The notes under the pieces: model-generated | The model's input: only the letters and a program-made list of their open reading frames with translations | The model's database searches: none | Told to the model about the DNA's origin: nothing | Translations under genes and position numbers: made by a program | Assembly (NCBI GenBank): GCA_022695795.1 | Contig: MU404133.1 | Coordinates: forward strand, 124,001-188,000 | Reading direction: 5' to 3' | Origin: Biscogniauxia marginata | Lineage: Eukaryota; Ascomycota; Sordariomycetes; Xylariales; Xylariaceae | DNA length: 64,000 nucleotides | Shown here: positions 11,759 to 24,770 of the stretch, piece after piece | Position numbering within the stretch: position 1 is the stretch's first letter | How the letters are laid out: every line of letters starts with the position of its first letter

Positions 11759-12782
11759 AAATGCCAAGGGATATTAGGTGATGATCTTGAGTAAATGAGC
11801 ATCAGGAGACTTAGCCTAAGTTAGATAGCTGTTTTAGCGCAAATGAAAACAATATAGCTGCTCTTGTAGATAATCGACCTTAGTGTGATATTTATTAACC
11901 CACATTCAACAACAATTATGTGTGTTGTTTTCCTTGGCTCAGCAGAAGCTAATAACAACGAAAAATGAAACCGTCAATCATACTGTAATTTATATAGACT
12001 AACACCTTACTTCAGAGTCTACATACATAGTTATTAAGGTAGTTATCCTTGGTACTTCGGCATCTTAGTTAGGTTTGGAGGTAAATTCTCTATATGTGAA
12101 ACTGGCTACATGTGATGAACTGCACTACTGTAAATACATGTGCATGCTTATTGGACGAGAGACGAACTTAGAGCTGATCTTCATAGTGAGTGCCACTAAC
12201 CTCCTTGCCGGGGAGATCCTCTATCAACTGACCGCTGCCCTGGAGTATAGCCCTCTGTCGATGTGGGGTTTATGGCATGCGCGACAGGTCACCTTGGCAT
12301 TGCAACACAGTCTAGTGACTGTGAAGTCTTATGCGAATAAGTATTGACACAGTAAAGATTTACATTTATAGATGCTATGAAAATATATAGAATTAATTGT
12401 AAGCGTCTAAAAAAAACAATGAATCAAGTGATGATCATTTGCATTATATCAATGTAATCATTCATTCTATGCGATATAATTTCGAGCTACAAGAAGGAGG
12501 CGTGAACTTTAGCCCGAAGTTTAGCCTCTCCGAATGTTTGGTTTTTATAATGTCAGCAGGCCAAGGAAGTTCAGCTATATTTTGAAGTGGTATTACGTTA
12601 CCTCATAGGTCAATTAATCTACTGTCTATTTATCTAGTACCATCCACTTGCTCTCTCAACAAGGCTCTCAGACCATCGAGGGATTCCAATGATCCATCGG
12701 TGGGTTACAACATCGCTGGTCCCCTAATTGACTTATTGTTGTATATATTTGGAAACCTCTCCTCACTTGTATCCACCAAAAT
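11759..12782. other. Intergenic spacer
   Basis: About 1 kb, AT-rich. An open frame of about 90 codons at 12075-12347 has no family signal. Nothing else is supportable. Confidence 0.6.
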
Positions 12783-15700
12783 ATGTCGAATGGACCATCA
12801 AATCCGCCCCCACTCTCACGCTCCCATCGAACGGGTTCATTTCCTTCACAAAGGCGCGGGACCGCTGATTCCCTGCGACACTTTCGTGAAGGCGTTCGGC
12901 ATGTCTCGCCGAGGGGCCGCTATAATGCGACTCTTGTAGCAGAACCGGATGAGCTTGACTTGGTAGCAAAAAATTGCTCCATTCAAAATTCACTTGAACT
13001 TATTTGCTAACGACTCAGCAGAACTCGGGAAGCAGTTATCCAATTATGGTAGGGCAAGGTTACCGAGGTCGAAATCATGGTATTTATGAGCAACAAGTGA
13101 TGGATCCCTGGTACTATGGTCCTGAAGCCTCTGCGTACACCCCGTCGATGCTACGGGCTACCAGCCGGCCAACTACAGACATCTATATGGAAAACAGCGG
13201 CGGGAGCCGCAGTAGGTCAAGAAGAAAACGCTATAGTACCGATACCAGTCTTCCAAGTCGGTCCGTGCCTGAACGCCTAGTAAGATTTGCGCCTTTAGCA
13301 CGGTCGCCTGACCGTTCCTATTCCCCTCCCCCCACACGCGATGATCACTATGCATACCGGCCTGGAAGCTCTTCAGAGTTAGAGGATGATAGCAGCTCTG
13401 AAACCGAGGACGATGATGACGAAGGATATGACGAGAATCTTGGCGGCAGAGTATTTCAGTTTGTCCCTTCGAGGGGGTCAGGGATGACCACGAAGGGAGC
13501 TAACGGTGTCGATACAGAGGATAGTTCGACAATCACTGATGACGATTCTGCCACTTCATTTGCTAAAAGGTCACTGAAAATTTTTCAATCGCGATATACT
13601 GGGGACGCCGTCTCCGATGGAACCCATACTGCCAAGCTAACAGTGATTCACGATCCTAAAAAGCAGCGCCAACCACTTTTCAGATGGATGTAGGTTCATG
13701 AACTGTTTAAACTTGATCTAAACTGACTTCAAATTAGGCATCTAGAGCAAAGAGTAATGAACTTTGACGAACTCTCGGTGCGATAGAGCTTTTGCCTCCC
13801 CCCTCGGTGGATCTTGGTACTGATTCATAGCCTAGGTGGAGGTCTCTCGAATTCCCTCCATCACTGATTCCGAACGTTTTGGATTCACGAAGCTCCTGAC
13901 GGAAGTTAAGAGAAACCACGTCAAAGTGAGGCCAACATCTAAAGGAAATACTGTGCGACACATGGATTCCCGGCCAATCCGCGTGGCAATTTCCCCTGGC
14001 GGCCGTGCTAAGGATCAGACTGACACAAAATCGCTCACATGGCTGTGTATACCGTACTTCTCACTCGAAAAATATTCAGGGCTACTTTCGGCTAGCACTC
14101 CCTCTTCATTCCCGGTTGAAACATTGCTTCAGTCTGAGTATGCGCGAACTACCCAAGAACGCGAAATGCAGCAAGTTGTATGTCAAAATGGCGAAGCACC
14201 CGCGGGCCACTGCTTCCACATCGCTCAATTATGGTGTATTGTACTCGATAATAGTAAGTTTGTCCTATTTAGCCCTTGTGATTAACCCTAGACTTACCAG
14301 TGTGGTAGCTTTACTTATCACCTGTGGTCGAATGCCAGCCGCATCATTGAGAGGTGATTCTGTAGAAGTTGTCACAGAACCTCTAAAACAACCTGATTTA
14401 AAAATGAAGACTATTTATGTCTCCTATTATGACTCCGTACTTTGGGCGTTCCCTCTGGAGATTTGTTTGACTTGGTTTGTGAGTCTATCGGAAACCATTG
14501 TCCCTCGACAGCGCTGAACAGATAGCAGGATTTCTTAACACACTTTCACGAGTTCTGGCCACAAGCCGTGAAAATCTTCCATCATGGTAGATTGATAACT
14601 GGAGATGACTGGCCACAGATTGTCAATCTAGTGAGATACTCGAGCACCAAAACAACTCTGGATCTTCGCCTCGGGTATTTACGTCCCCCATGACTTAACT
14701 TTCGCGTACTCTATTATACCAGCTTAACTAACAAAATATGCAGAGCACACCCGCTACCACCTGTTACTGGCGTGTTGAAGCCGCTTGGGACAAGTCCCGA
14801 GGTCACAGCCAAGGTAGCTGATCAGACAGCGCGTCAGGAGGGAGATTCGGATAACGAAGCAAAGCTCCTAGATATTTCTGATAACAAGTTTCATGTCTTC
14901 ACTTGGATGGACTTAGCTAATGCTAATACTGGATCGGGAACATTAGATATGGGTGCATTAGTTAATCAGCTAACTGATGTTGAAGAGTATCTGCTTGGTT
15001 CAACGGCAGCGAGCGACCGGAATGCGTATAAAGAGTGTTCCTGTTCATCACGCCAACTTGTCCACGCCTACTTAGAGGGAAAGGAGGAAGCAGGAACAGA
15101 GATTCAGGAACCTGGTCAGAAAAAGGACGACTGTGAAGATGGGGTCGACATCTTTAACGCAGCAGATATCCTCTATGAGTTTTTCCTACCACCAGGACTT
15201 GAGGAAAGCATCCCTACGGTGGGAAAGTTCTGGGGCTCAATTCAGAGACTCGTTGAAGTGAGAGCAATATACCTATTTTTCCAAGAATATAATTGCGCTA
15301 ATCCCACTTATAGGTGGCAGGCCCGGACGCGAGGGCAGAAGAGGACAGTAAAAGTCGATCAAGACAAGTTAAGCAGCCGCGGAGCCGCGGAATCTTACAC
15401 AATAATATACACCAGATCAAATCAACCTTGCGGGACACTACAAGGACTGTTCAATCTTTTCAGGGTATCCTCTCTAAGGCGCCAGAAGATGTTCGTAACA
15501 AGATTGAAGTGCCCGATAGCCTCATCCGCGCGTGGCTGCATTTGATCATGGCACTTATCCAAGCCACCTCGAACGGGGAAGTATGGCAAGAAAATATGAA
15601 CGTCGCCGAAGCTCTGATCCAGAGAGGAATGAACGAGATCATGGATGAGCTACCGGCCGTTAGCCTTCTCGACTACTCCGTTGTCCAGCCAATGGAGCTC

Positions 15701-16967
15701 GTGGGGTTGCTCAGCTTAAAGCTGCTTCACGACTCCACGGGAACTTTTTCAAGTATTAACGATACGTACTCGGAGTACCTCAAGGGACTTGTAAGTACAA
15801 CCGTGACTCGGAATGTGACGGTTTTTGTCTAACATGATAGAAATAGGAGAATGAGATCGCCACGAAGGATTCCGATCGCTCATACCAACTCTGTCTCACG
15901 CTCTTCAAACAAGAGGTCTCCGTGATCCGGGGCGTGATCGCCTCGCAGATGAGGGCCGTCGTCGCCATGAGCAGGCCCCCGAGGCCGAACTGGGGAGACC
16001 AGCAGTCCCGCAGGGAGAAGGAGATGCTCGAGAAGGAGCGGGACAAGTCTAGGGTGGACAGGAACTGGGCACGGCTTAACCAGTACCAGGCCCCGACCGA
16101 CTTCTTCACAAGAGGCCTGGACGACTTCGAGCTCGTCCGGGAGCCGGACGGGTTCTCCAAGCTCTCGGCCACTGACCCCGGCGGGTTCCGCGAGCTGTTC
16201 GGCCGCGAGTGCCGCACCTGGCTGGATCTCAGAGATGACGAGTTCTATGAGCTGAACAACAAGGCCTCGCAGCTTGAGATCATGGTACGTGACATCCACG
16301 CTCTCCTGTACCCCCTTGCTATTAAAACTCCCCCAACTCTCTTATGTGCGAACTTACGCAACGCATGAGAATACATATACACACACATACACATACGTAT
16401 ATATGAATATATCGCTTACAACCCCCCCCCCCCCCCCCGAAACAGAACACAAACAAAATCGAAGTGACCAAGGACCGCCAGGAAGCCGCTGTCTACGCCT
16501 TCACCATGGTGACCATCATCTTCCTGCCGCTGAGCACGATAAGCTCCATCTTCGGGATGAACTCGAGCGACGTGCGCGACATGGAGGCCGGGCAGTGGGC
16601 CTACTGGGCCGCCGCCCTCCCCACGACCCTGCTCGTCATCATCGCCGGCCTGTGGTGGATGGGCGAGCTGCGCGGCATCCTCAATTGGGTGCGGGGGATC
16701 CCTTCTTCTTCTTCTTCTACGTCGTCGTCGTCGTCGTCGTTGTCGTTATCGACCTCCTCGGGGAGATGGAGCGGTAAAGTTGCTGGTGGTGGCTACGCAA
16801 ATGTGCTCCCGCCGCCGCCGCCGCCCGCGCCGGGCATGAGGTATTACGACTTGCCGGGAGGAGGACCGGCACCATCTAGACTTGATGGGATGCCGCCGTC
16901 GCGGCCCGCAACGGCGTATATTGACGTCGGCGGTCCCGGCCGACTGCCCACGAGATGGCGCTATTGA
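12783..16967 (+). CDS. CorA-family Mg2+ transporter-like protein
   Basis: Membrane protein of the CorA metal-ion transporter family with a very long cytoplasmic N-terminal part, as in a large fungal clade. Ten exons: 12783-12962, 13022-13689, 13738-13777, 13836-14253, 14309-14478, 14529-14674, 14744-15257, 15314-15790, 15847-16284, 16446-16967; all phases close, about 1190 aa. The decisive motif is IFGMN (GMN at about 1054-1056) at the end of TM1 (about 1037-1055), followed by TM2 (about 1069-1091). Upstream come an acidic Ser/Asp/Glu block (about residues 180-205), FRWMHLEQRVMNFDELS split by a 40-nt exon, and a helical CorA funnel region. After TM2 lies a Ser run encoded by TCT/TCG repeats (16702-16752) and a Pro/Gly tail. 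Exons 9-10 are markedly more GC-rich than exons 1-8. Whether it carries Mg2+ is inferred from the family. Confidence 0.9.
16422..16438. repeat. Poly-C tract in CorA intron 9
   Basis: Seventeen cytosines a few bases before the intron 9 acceptor (CAG ending at 16445). The tract takes the place of the usual pyrimidine tract of that 161-bp intron. Confidence 0.92.
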
Positions 16968-18409
16968 GTATACCCCCTACCCTCCCCCCCAACTGTTCTT
17001 CTCGAGATATGCAGTAGATCATTAGATAGCATGTTTTTGAAACGGTTTAGCTAGAGAAACCTAACCTACTCGACTTTGAAACCGAGTTTCATAAGATCTT
17101 ATGCCTCCTCCCTTGATGCTCTGTTGTGTATGTGTGCAGATAATCGGGCTGCGTAAGTAGGAATAAGCAGGTAGAGAGAGAGAGAGATCAGAGTCATGAA
17201 TTGAAAGAATAAACTTTACCCTATAGTATCGCATACGTCGGACACCTACTCTATAACGTACGAAACCCTACCCGTGCTCTTCTCATCTCCTTAATTATCC
17301 ACCTACGCTCGCGTCTATCCTACATACGTCCGCAAGCTACTAACAAGTCCCAACTCCCCTAACCTTCCTCCCTCCTCCCTCCTCCCAGGACATACTTCTC
17401 ATCGCAACGTACCCTTCAACCTCCAAGTTCCAACCCGCCGTCCCACAACCGTACATCTACCTCATACCGTATGACGTATTAACGCCTCACACAAATAAGA
17501 AAATAGTGACACGAATCCATCAGGCAGGACCGCATCTGTGGCGATTTGTCATGCCTAGGTGCCTTATCTTTCAAATACATATGCCGTACTACCTACCCTC
17601 TATATCCCCGAACGTTCAAGCACCATCCGTGATCGAGAAAAGGCCACAAGTCACTATCCGTTGTCAGCAAAAGAAAAAAAAAAGAAACCCTGATCGGTTG
17701 CAGATGCACGGCGTACGTATCCGAGGTTGACAGGCCTTTGTATTAGTTGGTTTGTACGTCAACTAATGCAGCCGGGGGCCGATCTCCCTATGCTCGGGAC
17801 CGATCAGACGGATCAGCAAGTTCACGGCTTGTACCAATGGACGTGGGCAGTTAAGATCCATAGAAAGCGAAATTACATATTTACAGTGAGATTAAATAGC
17901 AGTTCAGTCTTACACATAATGCAAAACGTACTCCGATTGTGCTTTCATTACGTTGTATGGCTTTAGGTGTATACATGTGTAGTGTATAATAATATAATGA
18001 CCGAGAATAAAATAATTAAGTGTTTACAAGAAAACCACATAGTAGGCAAGGGAATTGAGACGTTCTCCCAAACTCCTTATTCCCCTCGCTTCCTCCATAA
18101 TTGCTTAGTGTTGCGAAGTCAAGAACAAGAAAACGCCGTGTGCCTGTCAGGTCGATCAAATCAATCTACCACATACCCGTCTGTCATCGTTCCCAAATAC
18201 CATAAATAAAACCTTATATATAAACACGTATACTCGTTACACATTCACGTGTCGCCCGTTATGCACCTTGAACCTAACGCTGTCTCCTCATTAAAAGGAT
18301 CATACGCCAGTGATCCTGACTTAATCCCTAGTCAGGCCTCCGTACGATCCTTCCTCTCGTTCATGATAACGTATGGTGGTAATGTCATCGCATCGTGGAG
18401 GAGAGTCAA
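16968..18409. other. Convergent intergenic spacer
   Basis: About 1.4 kb between the CorA-like gene (+) and the Pro/Ser/His-rich gene (-), so expected to be 3' UTR of both. It contains a short (GA)n run near 17174-17188 and C/T-rich stretches near 17350-17390. No gene is supportable. Confidence 0.6.
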
Positions 18410-19081
18410 TTAGTCCCGGATGTACCGCCGGCGCCGCCGGTCCTCGATGACAATCTCGCGGTCTGGGCTTGACCGATGGCGAGACGGGGAGCGCGACGTG
18501 CCCTCGACGTATCGGTATGTTTCGTACTCGGGCTGGACGCGCACGGGGTACGGCACAGGGACGCGGTATGGCACAAGCTTCTCGCGCTCGATGTACACTT
18601 CCCTATCCAGGCTGGGGCCCCGACTGTGGCTCCTCCGGCTGCTGCTGTGGCTGCTATGGCTGCTATGGCTGCTGTGCACACTATGGCTACTGCGGGAGGA
18701 TTTGTGGCTCTTGTGACTCTTGGCACGCCGGGGTGGCGTGTCCGAAGGATCCACGTCCACAGCAATGACCTCAATGGAGGTGTCGGGCTCGGGTTCGGGA
18801 GCAGGCGGCGTGCGTGGAGGAGGTGGTGGTAGGTAGGGAGCTGGTGGTGGCGGAGGCGGAGGCGCGACGATGATGGGAGGTTGGGGCTCTGGAACAGGCT
18901 CCGGCAGGCATGGAGCCGGAGCTGGGGCAGGAGACGGTGTTCGGGGAGCAGGACCAGGAATGATGGTGGTAACTCGGGTGCGAACAGTCTTGCTGCCGTT
19001 GATAGGCGGCTCTAGGTAGAGCACCTTCTTGTATTTGTGGTGATGCCGGCTATCACGTGGCACTGAGTAGATCGTAGACAT
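18410..19081 (-). CDS. Low-complexity Pro/Ser/His-rich protein
   Basis: Intronless protein of 223 residues from the ATG at 19081. The open frame extends further 5' but only to a TTG, so I chose the first true ATG. I recognise no family. In order: a basic N-terminus with HHHKYKKVLYLEPP; a Pro-rich block with several polyproline runs (about residues 42-105); an acidic patch; a Ser/His/Lys block (SHKSHKSSRSSHS, then HSSHSSHSSHSS) at about 120-155; and a charged C-terminus with REVYIEREKLVPYRVPVPYP and RHRSSPDREIVIEDRRRRR. The non-repetitive N- and C-terminal segments look like the conserved part. No signal peptide or membrane span. Probably a disordered intracellular protein; function unknown. 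Confidence 0.7.
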   Translation of the reverse strand: MSTIYSVPRDSRHHHKYKKVLYLEPPINGSKTVRTRVTTIIPGPAPRTPSPAPAPAPCLPEPVPEPQPPIIVAPPPPPPPAPYLPPPPPRTPPAPEPEPDTSIEVIAVDVDPSDTPPRRAKSHKSHKSSRSSHSVHSSHSSHSSHSSSRRSHSRGPSLDREVYIEREKLVPYRVPVPYPVRVQPEYETYRYVEGTSRSPSRHRSSPDREIVIEDRRRRRYIRD

Positions 19082-22000
19082 GATGTCAGTGGCTGATGTT
19101 GTAAATCTCGGTTCGGCGTAGAACAAGAATGATATATATATAATATAGTTGGGTGTGTGTCAAAGTATTATACGATATACGACTTTAATAGGAGTCCATC
19201 GTTGTTGTTGGATGTGGAGAGATGTTGTGGAAGAAGAATGGAGAAAGGAAGAAGAGGAAAAGCTCACCTAGTGTAGGGACGTAGAAATACATTTCGGTAT
19301 ATATGGTTTATGTACGAAGACCCTTGACGCGGTGGATATCAGGGAACGATGGGGCGCACTGCCTTACGTCACGGAAAACCCGGCAGCGGTCAAAAACGGG
19401 TGTAGTCCAGATCTCTGATCGGGCTGGACCGTGCAGGCTGGCGCAGCAGCGTGCTCGTCGATGAGTCGTGGACGCAGGGCTGGCAGGGTCCTCTACGGAG
19501 CAGGGGGGAAGACGGGAGCGTCTGGAACGCGGTGTAACGTCGTAAGTTGTCTGGCTATCGTCTCCAGTTGGACGAACTGTTGCCGCTACGCTGTCGCCGA
19601 GGATATGCGGCAGAGAACAGGAAGAGTCGAGGCGCAGCGGAGACCCGCAACTTGATGATAGAAACTCGCTATCTTTTCTCTAGTTGGCCAGTTAAGCCTC
19701 AGGGTAAGGGGAGGGACAGGATAGGGGGGTGGATTAGGAATTATGAATTAGTTTCAGCGTTGAGGAATGATTCGATGAGAAGAAACAAGGCTGGGGAAGA
19801 AAAAGGAAAAATAGGAATAACCAAGACGGATAGTATATCATATATACATGTGAGTATGACGATGGATTCCATTCCATCCAGAGCCTTCCTCGTACAGGGC
19901 AGACCCGCCAACCCGAGGTTCGCTCATCCGCGGCGTCATTGTGACCAAGTTTTGGTGGGCATGCAAGACACGTCGACCCTGCTGTAATCTTCTGGAATTC
20001 CAGAGAATGGAGGGAAAGCAAGGCCGAAGGTAGAAGAAAGCCAAAGTCTAGTGTGGAAGAGAGGGAATGGGGATGGATAGTGAAGCCATCACGGGTGCTC
20101 CCTGCTCCAGGGGAGGGTTGACTGTTGACTAGCAAAACTAAACTAGTGTAAAAAAAAAAAACTCCAAGGCGATGGGGAGGGGGTTCGTAGTGTGTGGAAG
20201 GAAAAGCTGATTGGGGTCCGATGACGTTGGTCAAGTCGTCGTTGGGATGGTCGGATTGGGGGATTGGGGTGTGGGAGTTGGAGTTGGGGGTGGCATGCGA
20301 TCACATCACGGAGAAAAAAAGAGAAAATCAAGAATCAAGAGACGAGGTGTTTCTCTGGTTTCTCTGGAGAGTGGGGTTTGCCAGTTAGCGTCAAATGGAA
20401 CCAGGGTGTTCCCCCGACCTTTCGATCCTTTCGGCATGGCCCAGAGCTCTGTGCACGAGCCAGAAGCCGTCGATCCTCGCTGGTTGCGGAATAGCTGCCG
20501 ATGCCTAGCGACCTCAGCGTTCCACGGCAAGTTCCTCAGCGCTGGCTGTGGCTGAGACAGGTGGGGCATAATGGGCCCGTGTGTGGCTGAGGGACAGGGT
20601 AGAGCCTGCATCGTTGGGTGAGTTGGCAGATGTATAAACCGCAGTCAGCACTGCTGGTTATCAATCGAAAACCTCGGCTGCCCAATCGATCTTGGGCATC
20701 CTCCCTTGGGAAGGAAAAAAAGGAGACCTGTCGGCACTTAGCACTTCAAGATGCGAACACCAAACAAGCAACCTACCATCACCCCGAACCAGCCTACATG
20801 TCGCAGATCAACTTCTAGAGCCTACCGCCGCGGTCGCCACAGCAGTTCCTGCTGCTGTACGTGTCGGGCATGAAGAAGCATAGCTATGATGCATGGTGTG
20901 CCTATGACTTGCATTTGCGTCCTATAGTCTTAGGGGCCCAGGGAGGGGGTGAGCTGGGTTAGACACAACTTAGGTGAATATTTACGATAGTTAACTACCG
21001 GGATCCCATCGGTTGTTGAACTATATCACCGCCTCTATAGGGGTCAACTAGGAACATGTCGTAATTACGTATATATCAAGATTTGAATTAAGGCTAACAA
21101 AAACCAGGTTTACAAGTTTAAGCATAACTCCAGTCTGGTTTTGGCATTCAATGATATGACCCGAGGCCGATGACGAGGGTCGTATTAAAATGTTGGCAGC
21201 GGAATGATGACGACTTCGGCTCCTTCGTCATCCCAGCCTTGATCAATGGCGAGGGACGCCAATTCTACCTAATGTCACTATCTCGACAAAAGTGAGGCTG
21301 CACGCATAAACAAGTATCAGATTCGACTTGCAACTTCATAGTGCTGAGATAGTGGCGACTTTCCATCTAGCCTGCAGCTGATCTACATCATATAGCCTAA
21401 AGTTACACATGGAGGACAAGGTGGCAAGCATCAACACGAATGGGGGATAAATCTCTTATAGCCTTGTCCGACGTATTTGGAGAGCCTGGTGTTAATAGGT
21501 GCATGTTTTGACTTGGTTCAGAAAGCGTTTCATTTGTCTGCTGAAACGCCCAGGGTAGACACCGGTAATGCTTAACAATATTTCTTGTTGACCAAGTCTC
21601 ACGTACTGTTGCAGGCCAAAGTAAATATCCATGGGCAGAAAGGCACGAGTGAATGGTAATAATAGGGGCTAGTAGCAAATAGCTACCCTTGCAGAGAGTA
21701 GCTCGTGGGTATCGATATATATATATATACCCCTATAGAAAGGATCATCAACGCCGCAATGCAATACACATCCATTTCTCGTCGTTCTCTTGGGATACCA
21801 TCGAGTTATTTGGTGTGTAATAGTGTGAAGATTTACATCTGGGGTAAATTATTTACTCCTCTCATGCTTATGAAAAATATTTTATCAAGAATAGGATGCC
21901 GGTAATTGCTGGTAGAATTTACTAAGAACCTTATGGGATAATAGAAGCTGTGTTAATATGTAGCTACCTGTGCTTATAGTGAATTATTAACGTAATCTCG

Positions 22001-22787
22001 CAAATGCGTTTGCACAGTCATCATCTCAAAAGGAGTTTTCCTCCCCTACCATCGTATATTTAACATATTCCTTTTCAAACAACTTGTTCCTAAAGACTTC
22101 ATATCAGGTTCATACCGGTTCTATACGATTTTATCCCAGTAGATTCCAAAAATGACTGTGTGTCTAGTTTAGCCTATTAATTCTTGACACGTAACCATCG
22201 TCGGTCAACATTGTGGCAGACTGGCAGGAGGCAGGCTGCAGACGCCCAGATGTGTTTGTGAATGCCGGTGACTAGTTTTCTACTTGCTTAAATCGTAGCA
22301 CAGTTTGTGGGCTCGAATCAACTACCCAGTCCGACTCCAATAGCAATATCTACTAGCACCGGACCGAAGGGGGTTGTGCAGTCCCCTTTGGCCACCATTA
22401 GCAGGATATTTCTTTCCTGAACCGCAAACAGAGCTACAAGAGTCGTGTTTCTGTATTTATGTCTTGGTATGGATAAATCAAGCTATCATCCTCGCTGACA
22501 AATCCCTAGTCTAAACATTTCGTTTAATTGTTGAAATGAGACGAATATATGATGATAGAATCAAGTGTATTGGTTCAAGGTGAGTCTAGGTGGGATGGGC
22601 GAAGCCCATCCTATATATATATACAGGAGACCAGGGGTTGTATACCCCATATTCCAACATTAATATCCGAAGCTAAGGGGACCGACGTATAAGAGACCGC
22701 CTCGGCCGATTGCCTTGTTCATCTATCGCAGCCAAAAATAGCAATTGGTCCCAAGAGACATTGTGTTGGGCACAGTTGGGCACAGTT
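19082..22787. other. Gene-poor AT-rich region
   Basis: About 3.7 kb. The first 1-1.5 kb is upstream of the minus-strand gene at 18410-19081 and may be promoter and leader. Beyond 20.8 kb I see only short frames without family resemblance. A short stretch at 21220-21292 reads DDDFGSFVIPALINGEGRQF before a stop; it may be a relic but I cannot assign it. A tandem 10-bp repeat (GGGCACAGTT) sits at about 22778-22802, at the edge of the kinase relic. Confidence 0.5.
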
Positions 22788-23439
22788 GGGCCGTTTTGCA
22801 TGCCATGGCCGTGTAAGCCTTCGTCCTGACAACTTGAATCTTACAGAATCATAAATCAAGATATCGCTGCACGGAATGTCCTTGTCGACCCCGAGACTGA
22901 TGGTCTTATGTTATTCGACTTCAATTACTCTGGCCGGATTGGTGACATTGGATATGGACAGAATCGAGACGATACTAAAGGCGTTATATTCACATTACAC
23001 GAAAGTATTACCCGTGACCAACATTTCCGAGACGTCCCTCATGATCAACAAAGCTAGCCGATATAGAAGGGCTAGACGACCTAGTTAAGCATCTGGGTGT
23101 GAACCTCGACTACCGCGTCTCAGAGTATCGTTCGGTCCTAGATGATTAGGCGAAGAGGAGACGGGAAGGCAGATATATTGCTATCTATAAGAAGCACCCG
23201 AGTGTATCGACTGGCCAGCTCACCCCGAGCCACCCTAGAAGGAAATCATATTCCCGGATGGTTAAGGAGGCTCCTTTACTATCCTTTGGGGTTAGATTGT
23301 TTGAAATGCGCCGTGACAGGGAGAAAAGCAGCATGATCTTAAATTGGGAACGGCCTCCGCAAAATAAACTTGGACCGGGACTCACTTACTTGGGAATGGG
23401 AAACTCGAAGACACTACACAGCTCACAGTCGGATCAGTA
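22788..23439 (+). pseudogene. Broken protein-kinase-domain relic
   Basis: Remnant of a fungal protein-kinase-like gene. An upstream piece reads WAVLHAMAV and joins through a still-canonical small intron (GTAAGC ... TTACAG) to IINQDIAARNVLVDPETDG, which is the kinase catalytic loop (D at the DIA motif, N at RN). Then comes LMLFDFNYSGRIGDIGYGQN (DFN where DFG or DFD is expected) and DDTKGVIFTLHESITRD. The frame is lost at 23055: the next segment ADIEGLDDLVKHLGVNLD continues in another frame, followed by YRVSEYRSVLDD and a TAG at 23147-23149 where related fungal proteins have Trp before AKRR. The N-lobe is not recognisable. Frameshift, stop and missing N-lobe argue for a pseudogene. Confidence 0.72.
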
Positions 23440-24770
23440 GCAATTGGACAGTCTTAACACCCTGACAGCTGTGGTGGTAATGGCAGAGGTTGGCTTGGTT
23501 GGGATGGTAGTGGGTTGGTAGGCTCCGGTGGGCCCCCACGACTAACTCCTGGTGTGAGAGAGCGAAGCGGATTTTGCTGACTGAGACGACCTGGGCTTAT
23601 AAAATACGAGAGACAATCTTGCGATAAATTCTGGCTCGTCAGCGTGAGAAGCAAGGCCTTGGGTATCCTGGCAAGAATAGAGGCCAAAAATTGTTCGGCC
23701 TGTTGGCATGACACTGGGCACTAAATCACATCCCACATCTGACTTGATCTTATGAACACGCAGCACTACTAGGCACTTGGATCCTGTTTCTCCTAGGTTA
23801 TGTTGTTCGAACTCATGTAAGCAGAGAGCCAAAGAACGTACTCTGCGTAAGCGTATGACGCCCAGATACTTGTAAAGTCAACTAATGCCAATAACACGGT
23901 CTCCTTGTCAATTCTAGCCCATCACTTACCAGCTCACATTGATGATTGCCCAAGTTATCAGTATTCTCCGTCTACCAGAACCCTAGAATATCTCTCGCGA
24001 GTAAATCTTGCCTCGGCTTCAGTTTCACCTTACAATTCAGGTCAGGCTGGGTATTAATCTTGATATATTTTTGTCTCAGTCTCTATAAGTATCATGATAT
24101 CAAAATCCGGGTTAATTTACCGTTGAATTGAATCGCTTATGAGATAGGTCATTTCCCATGCGAAGGATTTCCGTGGTTGATTTAGTAAGAGCCCTTGCTT
24201 CGTTCTTCCTGGCTATGATCGTCCACTTTCTTTCTCCACGTTACTTAACTATTAGACGTACAGGACATGCGTTACATACATCTTGTAAACACGGGGATAA
24301 ATTTTTCTTCTTATGTTTCGTTTGGTGATCTGGAGGTGGAATTCGTACGGATTATAGTCCCGCTTACCTACCTATCTATAACCGAAAATAAGGGGGAAGT
24401 CACATGAATCGCGAGCCAATCGCAGAAAAAGCAAAGCCGGGAGCTGAGATCCGAAGATGACAATATGCATGTTATATTGATAGAAACCATTGCACCACGG
24501 TTCATGTAAATTCACTCCCGCGGGTTTAGACCCCCGTAACACGTATCAGCCGAGCTTATTGAGACGCTACAGTATGACTGTGTTGGTCAGACCAAGGCCA
24601 ATCCTACTCCACCCGGGCGCTCATCGAGCTCGAAAACATCTCTTCTCATGAACGAATTCTGCTCGTCAAATTCAGTTGAATGGTTTAGAGGAGATTGATT
24701 GCTAGCCGGAAATTGCAAGTTCAAAGCAGGGAATACTATTCGGCCTACGAGACGAGAAGACAAGTCATCA
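23440..24770. other. Intergenic spacer after kinase relic
   Basis: About 1.3 kb, AT-rich, with no supportable gene. The final 200-300 bp presumably contain the promoter of the nitronate monooxygenase gene. Confidence 0.55.

Noticed and set aside
19734..20234. Minus-strand open frame of 166 codons
   Set aside because: Composition is typical of translated pyrimidine-rich leader DNA (long Phe/Leu/Ser runs), with no family signal; it lies upstream of the gene at 18410-19081.
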